64,000 nucleotides of DNA from Solibaculum mannosilyticum (lineage in GTDB: Bacteria; Bacillota; Clostridia; Oscillospirales; Acutalibacteraceae): assembly GCF_015140235.1 (NCBI RefSeq), contig NZ_AP023321.1:1292501-1356500 (forward strand). The letters are read 5' to 3'. This document shows, piece by piece, positions 8,499 to 16,461 of the stretch. Positions within the stretch are counted from its first letter, which is position 1; every line of letters begins with the position of its first letter. Under the pieces are notes generated by a model. That model was not told the DNA's origin and did not search any database. It saw only the letters and a list, made by a program, of their open reading frames with translations. A program made the position numbers and the translations under genes.

Positions 8499-9953
8499 AT
8501 GAAAATGCACCTTTTTCAAGACAGGGCTCCTCTGCGGGATGCCCTATTGCAATACAAGCAAAACCGCATCCTTCCCTTTGACGTCCCTGGCCACAAGCAG
8601 GGTAAAGGGAATCCTCGGCTGCGGGAATTTTTGGGTGAAAAATGCTTAGCGGTGGACGTCAATTCCATGAAGCCGCTGGATAATTTGAGTCATCCCGTTT
8701 CAGTTATCAAGGAGGCGGAGGAGCTGGCAGCCGATGCGTTCGGCGCGGACCACGCCTTTTTTATTGTCAATGGAACAACCGCAGCCGTCCAGGCCATGGT
8801 CATGACGGCCTGTAAACGGGGGGATAAGATCATCATGCCACGCAACGTCCACATCAGCGCCATCAACTCCCTGATTTTGTGCGGCGCTGTGCCGGTGTAT
8901 GTCAATCCCGGCGTCAATTCCAAGCTGGGTATCCCACTGGGCATGACGGTGGAAGATGTAAAAAAGGCCATTGAGAAAAATCCAAACGCCAAGGCGGTGT
9001 TTGTCAACAACCCCACCTATTACGGCATCTGTTCGGATCTGAAAGCCATCGTCAAACTGGCCCATGCCCACGGTATGATGGTATTGGTGGACGAGGCTCA
9101 CGGCACCCATTTCTATTTCGGAGAAGGATTGCCGCCTTCGGCTATGTCCTGCGGCGCCGATATGGCGGCTGTCAGCCTCCATAAGACGGGAGGTTCTCTC
9201 ACTCAAAGCTCCCTCCTGCTCATTCGGAATGGATTAAATGTCGGTTATGTCCGTCAGATCCTAAGCCTGACCCAGACTACCAGCGCCTCCTATTTGCTTT
9301 TGTCGTCGCTGGACATCAGCCGACGCAACCTGGCTTTGCACGGCAAAGAGATTTTTGCACGTGTCCTGGACCTGGTGGAATACGCCCGTGGAGAAATCAA
9401 TCTAATCGGTGGCTATTATGCTTACGGCAAGGAGATGGAGGGACATCCGGCCGTCCACGCCTTTGACCGAACCAAGCTCTCGGTATTCACACGCGGCATC
9501 GGCTTGGCCGGCATTGAGATTTACGACATGCTGCGGGACGACTACGGCATCCAGATCGAATTCGGCGATATCGGGAACATCTTGGCTATCGTCTCGGTGG
9601 GAGACAACGAATTGGCGGTGGAACGGCTTGTGTCGGCCCTCTATGAGATCCGCCGTCTCAAATCCAAGGATCCTACCGGCATGTTTGACCATGAGTACAT
9701 CACTCCCAGGGTGGAGATGTCTCCCCAAGAGGCCTTTTACGCTAATAAGGTCTCCCTCCCCCTGCGTCAGAGCATCGGCTTTCTGTGCGGTGAATTCGTC
9801 ATGTGTTACCCTCCCGGCATCCCTATTTTGGCTCCCGGCGAACGCATTACCCGGGAAATTATCGACTACACCATCTATGCCATGGAGAAGGGCTGTCTTT
9901 TGACCGGTATGCAGGATATCTCTGTGGAAACCATTAAAGTCGTGGAGGGATAA
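8499..9953 (+). CDS. speA: PLP-dependent arginine decarboxylase (Orn/Lys/Arg family, fold I)
   Basis: A 484-aa aspartate-aminotransferase-fold decarboxylase. DVPGHKQGKGNP marks the N-terminus of the family, VDEAHGTHFYF holds the PLP-contacting Asp, and SLHKTGGSLTQSS holds the Schiff-base Lys. Length matches the short Gram-positive form without an N-terminal wing domain. Lysine and arginine decarboxylases of this family are hard to tell apart; arginine is favoured because an agmatinase gene lies three genes on. The start at ATG 8499 follows GGGTGG; speD ends 14 bp upstream. The product agmatine feeds SpeB. Confidence 0.9.
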   Translation: MKMHLFQDRAPLRDALLQYKQNRILPFDVPGHKQGKGNPRLREFLGEKCLAVDVNSMKPLDNLSHPVSVIKEAEELAADAFGADHAFFIVNGTTAAVQAMVMTACKRGDKIIMPRNVHISAINSLILCGAVPVYVNPGVNSKLGIPLGMTVEDVKKAIEKNPNAKAVFVNNPTYYGICSDLKAIVKLAHAHGMMVLVDEAHGTHFYFGEGLPPSAMSCGADMAAVSLHKTGGSLTQSSLLLIRNGLNVGYVRQILSLTQTTSASYLLLSSLDISRRNLALHGKEIFARVLDLVEYARGEINLIGGYYAYGKEMEGHPAVHAFDRTKLSVFTRGIGLAGIEIYDMLRDDYGIQIEFGDIGNILAIVSVGDNELAVERLVSALYEIRRLKSKDPTGMFDHEYITPRVEMSPQEAFYANKVSLPLRQSIGFLCGEFVMCYPPGIPILAPGERITREIIDYTIYAMEKGCLLTGMQDISVETIKVVEG

Positions 9954-9956
9954 GGG

Positions 9957-10817
9957 TTGGAATTGTGGTTTACCGAACATCATACCAAAAACGTCCGCCT
10001 TTCCATCAAGGTGGATAAACAGCTTTTTACCAAACAAAGCTCTTTTCAGCGCATTGATATTTTTGAATCCAGGGAGTTTGGTCGCTTTCTCACCTTGGAC
10101 GGTTACATGATGCTGACCGAAAAGGATGAATTCATCTATCATGAGATGATTGTACATGTCCCTATGGCCTCCAACCCGGATATTAAGAAGGTGCTGGTCA
10201 TCGGGGCCGGGGACGGCGGCGCCATCCGGGAGCTTTGCAAATATCCGGCGGTGGAGCATATCGATATGGTGGAGATCGACAAGGACGTGGTGGACGCTTG
10301 TCGGGATTATCTCCCCAGTGTGGCCTGCAAGCTGGACGACCCTAGAGTCCACATCACTTACGAGGACGGATTGCGATTTGTCCGCCGCAAAGAGGATGAA
10401 TACGATCTCATCATAGTGGATTCCACCGATCCTTTTGGTCCCGGCGAAGGACTTTTTACTAAGGAATTCTATGGCAATTGCTATAAGGCCCTGACGGCCA
10501 ACGGTATCCTGGTCAATCAGCACGAATCTCCCTTTTATCCAGACGATGCCCGTGCCATGCAACGGGCCCACTACCGTATTCGGGAATGCTTTCCGTTGAG
10601 CCGGGTGTATCAGGCTCATATTCCCACCTATCCATCGGGACATTGGTTGTTTGGTTTTGCATCCAAGGGTATTGATCCCTTAAAAGCCAATCTCTCTCAG
10701 TGGGAAAAACTAGAACTTACCACCCGGTATTACAATACTGATATCCACAAAGGTAGCTTCGCGCTGCCGACCTATGTGAAAGATCTGTTAGGTGATGAAA
10801 ATGAATCCCAATATTGA
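9957..10817 (+). CDS. speE: Spermidine synthase (polyamine aminopropyltransferase)
   Basis: Transfers the aminopropyl group of decarboxylated AdoMet to putrescine. The 286 aa match the E. coli length (288). Motifs: the nucleotide-binding VLVIGAGDGGAIRE (about 79-92), acidic VEIDKDVV, and the catalytic region IIVDSTDPFGPGEGLF. The start is TTG 9957, placed three bases after the speA stop, with GGAGGG overlapping the end of speA. The end overlaps the start of speB by 17 bp, indicating translational coupling. Substrate choice (putrescine versus other diamines) cannot be read directly. Confidence 0.95.
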   Translation: MELWFTEHHTKNVRLSIKVDKQLFTKQSSFQRIDIFESREFGRFLTLDGYMMLTEKDEFIYHEMIVHVPMASNPDIKKVLVIGAGDGGAIRELCKYPAVEHIDMVEIDKDVVDACRDYLPSVACKLDDPRVHITYEDGLRFVRRKEDEYDLIIVDSTDPFGPGEGLFTKEFYGNCYKALTANGILVNQHESPFYPDDARAMQRAHYRIRECFPLSRVYQAHIPTYPSGHWLFGFASKGIDPLKANLSQWEKLELTTRYYNTDIHKGSFALPTYVKDLLGDENESQY

Positions 10818-11664
10818 AACCTTTATCGGCTGTGACGCGCCTTATGACGAGGCCGAAATCGTGTTATTCGGCGCGCCCTATGATTCTACCACATCTTTTC
10901 GTCCCGGAACCCGGTTCGGATGCAAAGCCATTCGCAGCGAATCCTTTGGTCTAGAGACCTACAGTCCCTACCAGGACCGGGATTTAACCGATATCTCGGT
11001 GTTCGACGCCGGGGACTTGGAACTGGTATTCGGCAATTCTCCCAGGGCTTTGGATCAGATCCAGGAGATGACGGCTCAGATCTTGGAGGATGGTAAAATC
11101 CCCTGTATGGTGGGAGGCGAACATCTGGTGACGCTGGGCGCTTTTCGGGCGGTACAAAAAAAATATCCAGACGTCCACATCATCCACTTTGACGCTCACG
11201 CCGATCTGCGGGAGGACTATTTGGGCGAACGCCTCTCCCACGCGTCGGTGCTGCGCCGGTGTTGGGAACTGGTGGGCGACGGACGCATCTATCAGTTCGG
11301 CATCCGTTCGGGCGACCGGGAGGAATTCAACTGGGGAAAGAATCACGTCTTTACCAATAAGTTCGACTTCCGCTGGTTGGACGACATCATTGTGGGACTA
11401 GGGGACAAGCCGGTGTACTTTACGCTGGACTTGGATGTATTGGATCCTTCGGTCTTCCCTGGGACAGGCACTCCCGAAGCCGGCGGCGTCACATTCCTGC
11501 AACTGCTGGAGGCTGTCCGGAAATTGGAAAACCTGCATATCGTCGGGTTCGACGTCAACGAGCTTTCCCCTATGTACGATCAAAGCGGCGTATCCACTGC
11601 GGTGGCGGGTAAGATCATCCGGGAACTGCTCCTCCTCTTTGCCAAGAAGAGAAGGGATTCGTAA
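10801..11664 (+). CDS. speB: Agmatinase (ureohydrolase)
   Basis: Hydrolyses agmatine to putrescine and urea. The 287-aa protein has the manganese-site motifs in order: GGEHLVTLG, HFDAHADLRE, and FTLDLDVLDPSVFPGTGTPE. These are the full set of His/Asp metal ligands of arginase-family enzymes. The start ATG 10801 lies inside the end of speE after TTAGGTGA; a GTG and ATG two to three codons earlier are possible. An intrinsic terminator follows 15 bp after the stop, so some transcripts end here. Confidence 0.95.
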   Translation: MNPNIETFIGCDAPYDEAEIVLFGAPYDSTTSFRPGTRFGCKAIRSESFGLETYSPYQDRDLTDISVFDAGDLELVFGNSPRALDQIQEMTAQILEDGKIPCMVGGEHLVTLGAFRAVQKKYPDVHIIHFDAHADLREDYLGERLSHASVLRRCWELVGDGRIYQFGIRSGDREEFNWGKNHVFTNKFDFRWLDDIIVGLGDKPVYFTLDLDVLDPSVFPGTGTPEAGGVTFLQLLEAVRKLENLHIVGFDVNELSPMYDQSGVSTAVAGKIIRELLLLFAKKRRDS

Positions 11665-11678
11665 TTTTTTGTTTCTCA

Positions 11679-11705
11679 GAAGGCAGGGGGCTGCCTTCTT
11701 TTTTC
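11679..11705 (+). terminator. Terminator inside the polyamine cluster
   Basis: AGAAGGCAG (11679-11687) pairs with CTGCCTTCT (11691-11699) and is followed by six T. It lies between speB and the carboxyspermidine dehydrogenase gene, so the last two genes are either attenuated or separately promoted. Confidence 0.88.
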
Positions 11706-11751
11706 GATCATACGATCACATACAGGAATAAAATATTTGGAGGGATTGAAC

Positions 11752-12951
11752 GTGGGAAAAGTTTTAATCATCGGCGCCGGCGGCGTCGCTAGTGTCGCTG
11801 TCCACAAATGCTGTCAGTATCCGGAGGTGTTTGAGGAGATCTGCATCGCCAGCCGCACCCTCTCCAAGTGCGACGCCCTCAAGCAAAAGCTGGACGGCGG
11901 TAAAACCAAGATCCAAACCGCCCAGGTAGATGCCGACAATACCGACGAAGTGGTTGCTCTCATTGAGAAGTTCAAACCGGACGTGGTGCTCAATCTGGCC
12001 CTGCCCTACCAGGATCTGACCATTATGGATGCCTGTCTTGCCACCGGCGTCCATTACGTGGACACCGCCAACTACGAGCCCAAGGATGTGGCAAAATTTG
12101 AATACAAGTGGCAATGGGCCTATCGGGAACGCTTTGAGAAAGCCGGTCTCATCGCCCTGCTGGGTAGTGGATTTGATCCCGGCGTCACCGGTGTGTTTTC
12201 GGCCTACGCTCAGAAGCATCACTTTGACGAGATCCGTCAGATCGATATCGTGGACGCCAACGCCGGTGATCACGGTCTCCCCTTTGCCACCAACTTTAAT
12301 CCCGAGATCAACATCCGTGAGGTCAGCGCCAAGGGCAGCTATTTTGAAAACGGCAAGTTTATTGAGACCGATCCCATGTCCATTAAACGGGTGTACAATC
12401 TCCCTGAAATCGGCCCCAAGGATATCTACCTGCTCCACCACGAGGAAATGGAATCATTGGCTCTCAACATCAAGGGCATTCAGAAGATCCGTTTCTGGAT
12501 GACATTCTCTCAGAGCTATCTCACCCATCTGAAGGTATTGGAAGATGTGGGTATGACCTCCATTGAACCCATTCTGTTTGAAGGCAGGGAGATCATCCCC
12601 CTCCAGTTCCTCAAGGCGGTATTGCCCGATCCCGCCACTCTGGCTCCCCGTACCAAAGGTAAAACCAACATCGGCTGCATCTTCCAGGGCGTCAAGGACG
12701 GCAAAGAAAAGACCTATTATCTCTACAACGTCTGCGATCATCAGGCATGCTACCGTGAGGTAGGCAGTCAGGCCATTTCCTACACCACCGGCGTCCCCGC
12801 TATGATCGGCACCGCCATGATCCTCACCGGTAAGTGGAATACCCCAGGCGTCCACAACATCGAGGAATTCGATCCCGATCCCTTTATGGACATGCTCAAT
12901 CGTTTTGGTCTGCCGTGGCAGGAGAGCTTCCAGCCGGAGCTCATCGACTGA
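11752..12951 (+). CDS. Carboxynorspermidine/carboxyspermidine dehydrogenase
   Basis: A saccharopine-dehydrogenase-like enzyme of 399 aa that reductively condenses aspartate beta-semialdehyde with putrescine (or diaminopropane) to carboxyspermidine (or carboxynorspermidine), using NADPH. The N-terminal Rossmann motif VLIIGAGGVASVAVHKC and the stretches LPYQDLTIMDACLATGVHYVD and LLGSGFDPGVTGVF are diagnostic of the CASDH group. The start is GTG 11752, preceded by TTGGAGG. It is followed after 10 bp by nspC, the next enzyme of the route. With putrescine made by SpeA/SpeB next door, carboxyspermidine is the likely product. Confidence 0.92.
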   Translation: MGKVLIIGAGGVASVAVHKCCQYPEVFEEICIASRTLSKCDALKQKLDGGKTKIQTAQVDADNTDEVVALIEKFKPDVVLNLALPYQDLTIMDACLATGVHYVDTANYEPKDVAKFEYKWQWAYRERFEKAGLIALLGSGFDPGVTGVFSAYAQKHHFDEIRQIDIVDANAGDHGLPFATNFNPEINIREVSAKGSYFENGKFIETDPMSIKRVYNLPEIGPKDIYLLHHEEMESLALNIKGIQKIRFWMTFSQSYLTHLKVLEDVGMTSIEPILFEGREIIPLQFLKAVLPDPATLAPRTKGKTNIGCIFQGVKDGKEKTYYLYNVCDHQACYREVGSQAISYTTGVPAMIGTAMILTGKWNTPGVHNIEEFDPDPFMDMLNRFGLPWQESFQPELID

Positions 12952-12961
12952 GGGCCGCGGG

Positions 12962-14095
12962 ATGAATTGTTTTGATCAAGTGCCGACCCCGTCCTTTGTG
13001 GTGGATGAAGGGCTGTTGAAACGGAATCTGGAGCTTTTACAGTCTATCCAGCAGCGCACCGGATGCAAGATCCTGTTGGCCCAAAAGGCCTTTTCCATGT
13101 ATCGCGTTTATCCCTTGATAGGGCGCTATTTGGCTGGAACTACAGCAAGTTCCCTCTTCGAGGCCAGGCTCGGCCGGGAGGAAATGGGAGGAGAAGTGCA
13201 CATCTATTCCCCGGCCTATCGAGAGGACGAGATGGATCAAATCGCCTCCATCTGCGACCATATTGTCTTTAACTCCCCCAGCCAATGGATGCGCTTCCGA
13301 AATCAAATTCAGGCATCGGGACGCAGTATTTCCTGCGGCATCCGGATTAACCCTGAATATTCGGAGATTGAAACCGATCTCTATAACCCCTGTTTCACCG
13401 GTTCTCGTATGGGTACTACCTTAGCCCATTTGGATCCCGCCCAAATGGAGGGCATCGAGGGCCTTCATTTCCACACCATGTGCGAACAAAATTCCGATAC
13501 CCTAGCCCGTACCATCCAAGTGGTGGATGAAAAATTCGGTCATCTTCTCCAACACATGAAATGGATCAATTTTGGCGGCGGGCATCATATCACTCGCTCG
13601 GACTACGATGTGGAATGCCTTATCCGATCCATCACCTTTATGCAGGAAAAATACGGTCTTCAAGTCTACTTAGAGCCGGGCGAAGGCGTGGTGCTCAACA
13701 CCGGCTTTTTGGTGACGTCGGTGCTGGATACCCTTCAGAACGGCATGGATCTGGCCATCGTGGATACTTCCGCTGCCTGCCACATGCCCGACGTTTTGGA
13801 GATGCCCTATCGTCCCCCCCTGCTGGGATCGGGTGATCCGGATGAATATCCTTACACCTATCGTTTGGGCGGTCCCACCTGTCTGGCCGGCGACATCATT
13901 GGAGACTACTCCTTCCCCCATCCCCTAAAGCCGGGAGATCGTTTGGTGTTCGGCGATATGGCTCTCTACACCATGGTCAAGACCAACACCTTTAACGGCG
14001 TGAACCTTCCCTCTATTGTACTTCAGCACGAGGATGGAAGCTTTGAAATCGTCAAACAGTTTGGATATGAGGATTTTAAATCCCGCTTATCCTAA
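12962..14095 (+). CDS. nspC: Carboxynorspermidine/carboxyspermidine decarboxylase
   Basis: PLP enzyme of the alanine-racemase fold (fold III), 377 aa, which decarboxylates carboxyspermidine to spermidine. Visible family features are the N-terminal TPSFVVDEGLL, the PLP Lys in ILLAQKAFSM (about residue 42), GLHFHTMCEQN, NFGGGHHITR and LEPGEGVV. The start ATG 12962 follows GAGGGCCGCGGG. It is the last gene of the cluster, ending 14 bp before a strong terminator. Together with the preceding gene it forms a complete AdoMet-independent branch to spermidine. Confidence 0.94.
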   Translation: MNCFDQVPTPSFVVDEGLLKRNLELLQSIQQRTGCKILLAQKAFSMYRVYPLIGRYLAGTTASSLFEARLGREEMGGEVHIYSPAYREDEMDQIASICDHIVFNSPSQWMRFRNQIQASGRSISCGIRINPEYSEIETDLYNPCFTGSRMGTTLAHLDPAQMEGIEGLHFHTMCEQNSDTLARTIQVVDEKFGHLLQHMKWINFGGGHHITRSDYDVECLIRSITFMQEKYGLQVYLEPGEGVVLNTGFLVTSVLDTLQNGMDLAIVDTSAACHMPDVLEMPYRPPLLGSGDPDEYPYTYRLGGPTCLAGDIIGDYSFPHPLKPGDRLVFGDMALYTMVKTNTFNGVNLPSIVLQHEDGSFEIVKQFGYEDFKSRLS

Positions 14096-14109
14096 AATAG
14101 TATCCAAGA

Positions 14110-14147
14110 AGCAGCCGGAGATATATCAATCCCTCGGCTGCTTTTTT
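14110..14147 (+). terminator. Terminator of the polyamine cluster
   Basis: AGCAGCCGGAG (14110-14120) pairs with CTCGGCTGCT (14133-14142), with one bulged G, and is followed by a T run. Confidence 0.88.
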
Positions 14148-14276
14148 GCGTCCTTTTGGCATGTTTTCCGTTTTTTATCCCATAATGATACTTGCAGAAA
14201 AATTGGGAGATGGATTTTTTAAGAAAATTTTGCCTCTACAAATCGCCAAAAAAGCGGGAATTTGGACTTTAAGCCC

Positions 14277-14305
14277 TGTACATCATGCCCGTCATGTGGT
14301 ATAAT
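14277..14305 (+). promoter_or_regulatory. Promoter of aspS-gatCAB
   Basis: TGTACA (14277-14282), 17 bp, then TATAAT (14300-14305) with an upstream TG (extended -10). I looked for T-box features in the ~90-nt leader and found none. Confidence 0.65.
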
Positions 14306-14391
14306 TTTGAAGATATTTTTTAAAGAACATACAAGGTTCTAATTCATTAAATCTGCCTGGCCTTCTGGGTCGGGATTACGAAGGGAATGTC

Positions 14392-16140
14392 ATGCTCATG
14401 TCTGCCAACCAGTATAGGACTCACAGCTGCGGAGAACTCACCGAGAAAAATCTCAATGAAATGGTCATCCTGTCCGGATGGGTGGATACCATCCGCGATC
14501 ATGGCGGCGTCGCTTTCGTCGACCTGCGGGATCAGGATGGCATTACCCAAGTGGTGATCCATGATGATAATTTGCTCAAAGACGTCCATAGGGAAACTGT
14601 GGTGTGCGTCCGAGGCAAAGTGGTAAAGCGGGACGAGGAAACCATTAATCTTAAAATCCCCACCGGTACCTTGGAGGTCATGGTGGACAGCTTGGAGATT
14701 TTAGGTTATTCCAATCCCAATCTGCCCTTTGAGATTCAAAATTCCACCGAGACCCGTGAGGATGTCCGACTCCGATATCGTTTCCTGGATCTGCGCAATC
14801 CCAAGGTGCATGACAATATCCTGTTCCGCTCCAAAGTGGTCAGCTTCCTGCGCCGCAAGATGGAGGATTTGGGGTTTGACGAAATTAACACCCCTATTCT
14901 GACCTGTTCTTCTCCCGAAGGCGCCCGCGATTATATCATCCCCTCCCGCAAATACGAGGGCAAATTCTACGCCTTGCCTCAGGCTCCCCAGCAGTTTAAG
15001 CAGCTCCTGATGGTGGGCGGCTTCAACAAATACTTCCAGATCGCCCCCTGTTTCCGCGATGAGGACGCCCGCGCCGACCGTTCCCCCGGCGAATTCTACC
15101 AGCTGGACTTTGAGATGGCTTTTGCCACACAGGAAGATGTCTTTGCTGTGGCCGATGAAGTGCTTTACGATGTGTTTACCACCTTTAGCGATAAAAAGGT
15201 TTCTCCCAAGCCTTTCGTCCGTATCCCGTACGAAGAGGCCATGCTTAAATACGGCACCGATAAGCCGGACTTGCGCAATCCCCTGGTCATCACCAACCTG
15301 TCCGACTTTTTTGTGGACGTAGACTTTATGCCCTTTAAGAACCGGCCTGTCCGTGGTATCGTGGTGGAGGACTGCGCCAAGATGCCCAAGTCCTTCTTTG
15401 AGAACATGCTCAAGTACGCCACATCCATCGGTATGAAGGGTCTTGGTTACCTGACCATGCTGGAGGGCATGCAGTTCAAAGGCCCCATCGCCAAGTTCCT
15501 CACACCTGAGAAGCAGCAGGAATTGGTGGATCGTCTCTCCCTCAAAAAGGACGATACCCTCTTCTTCATCAGCGACGCTAAGACGGTGGTGGATCGTCTG
15601 GCCGGCCTGATCCGCACTGAGCTCGCCGAACGCAAGGGCATCATCGACAAGGACCGCTTTGAATTCTGCTACATCACCGATTTTCCCATGTACGAGAAAA
15701 ATGAAGAGGGTAACATCGACTTCACCCACAATCCCTTCTCCATGCCCCAGGGTGGTTTAGAAGCTTTGGAAACCATGAATCCTTTGGACATCAAAGCTTA
15801 TCAGTACGATATTGTATGCAACGGCGTGGAGCTTTCCTCTGGTGCTGTACGTAATCATCGTCCCGACATTATGGTCAAGGCCTTCGAAATCGCCGGCTAC
15901 TCCAAGGACGAAGTGGAGAAGCGTTTCGGCGCCCTCTACAACGCCTTCCAGTACGGCGCTCCCCCTCATGCCGGTATGGCTCCTGGTGTGGACCGTATGA
16001 TTATGCTGCTCAAGGATGAGGAAAGTATCCGTGAAGTTATCGCATTCCCCATGAACGCTTCGGCTCAGGATCTGCTGTTAGGCGCTCCCGGCAATGTTAC
16101 CGAACAGCAGCTGCGTGAAGTACACATCAAATTAAGATAA
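14392..16140 (+). CDS. aspS: Aspartate--tRNA ligase, probably non-discriminating
   Basis: Class II aminoacyl-tRNA synthetase of 582 aa, bacterial type with the GAD insertion. Visible: the N-terminal OB-fold (ILSGWVDTIRDHGG), the motif 2 region FRDEDARADRSPGEFYQLD, and the motif 3 region GAPPHAGMAPGVDRM. The anticodon-binding domain has RDHGG where discriminating enzymes such as E. coli have RDLGS. The His at that place is a known marker of non-discriminating AspRS that also charges tRNA-Asn. The gatCAB genes directly behind it, which convert Asp-tRNA-Asn to Asn-tRNA-Asn, agree with this. The start ATG 14392 lies five bases after AAGGGA. Confidence 0.95.
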   Translation: MLMSANQYRTHSCGELTEKNLNEMVILSGWVDTIRDHGGVAFVDLRDQDGITQVVIHDDNLLKDVHRETVVCVRGKVVKRDEETINLKIPTGTLEVMVDSLEILGYSNPNLPFEIQNSTETREDVRLRYRFLDLRNPKVHDNILFRSKVVSFLRRKMEDLGFDEINTPILTCSSPEGARDYIIPSRKYEGKFYALPQAPQQFKQLLMVGGFNKYFQIAPCFRDEDARADRSPGEFYQLDFEMAFATQEDVFAVADEVLYDVFTTFSDKKVSPKPFVRIPYEEAMLKYGTDKPDLRNPLVITNLSDFFVDVDFMPFKNRPVRGIVVEDCAKMPKSFFENMLKYATSIGMKGLGYLTMLEGMQFKGPIAKFLTPEKQQELVDRLSLKKDDTLFFISDAKTVVDRLAGLIRTELAERKGIIDKDRFEFCYITDFPMYEKNEEGNIDFTHNPFSMPQGGLEALETMNPLDIKAYQYDIVCNGVELSSGAVRNHRPDIMVKAFEIAGYSKDEVEKRFGALYNAFQYGAPPHAGMAPGVDRMIMLLKDEESIREVIAFPMNASAQDLLLGAPGNVTEQQLREVHIKLR

Positions 16141-16159
16141 ATAAGGAATCGTGATCGAC

Positions 16160-16447
16160 ATGCAACTAACAAACGATTTACTGACCACTATGGAAGACCT
16201 CGCCCTGGTGCACTTTGAAGGTGCTGAGCGTGACGCCGCTGTGGCCGATCTGGAGGAAGTGCTCTCCTGCTTAGAGGGCATTCAATCGGTTGACACAGGC
16301 GACCGTCAGCCTCTGATCCATATTTTACAGCGGGAAAATGTCTTCCGTGACGACGTGGTCCATGAATTTCCTCGCCAGGATGAGATCCTGCAAAATGCTC
16401 CGGACGAATACGAGCATTATTTTGTCGCGCCCCCCACTTTTGATTAA
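16160..16447 (+). CDS. gatC: Aspartyl/glutamyl-tRNA amidotransferase subunit C
   Basis: A 95-aa subunit that wraps between GatA and GatB. It has the expected N-terminal helix region (LLTTMEDLALVHF), the central DLEEVLSCLEGIQSVDT and the C-terminal ENVFRDDVV...NAPDEYEHYFVAPPTFD. The start is ATG 16160; a GTG at 16151 with AAGGA three bases upstream is an alternative. It follows aspS by about 20 bp and gatA follows closely. Confidence 0.9.
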   Translation: MQLTNDLLTTMEDLALVHFEGAERDAAVADLEEVLSCLEGIQSVDTGDRQPLIHILQRENVFRDDVVHEFPRQDEILQNAPDEYEHYFVAPPTFD

Positions 16448-16461
16448 GGTTGGATGATACG

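Noticed and set aside
9402-10643. 413-codon open frame on the minus strand opposite speA/speE
   Set aside because: Antisense shadow of two well-conserved enzymes; no ribosome site, no motif, composition explained by the opposite codons.
14283-14391. T-box riboswitch before aspS
   Set aside because: The leader is too short and I found neither a T-box sequence nor a specifier stem.
14701-15729. 342-codon minus-strand frame opposite aspS
   Set aside because: Shadow of a conserved synthetase gene with no independent signals.
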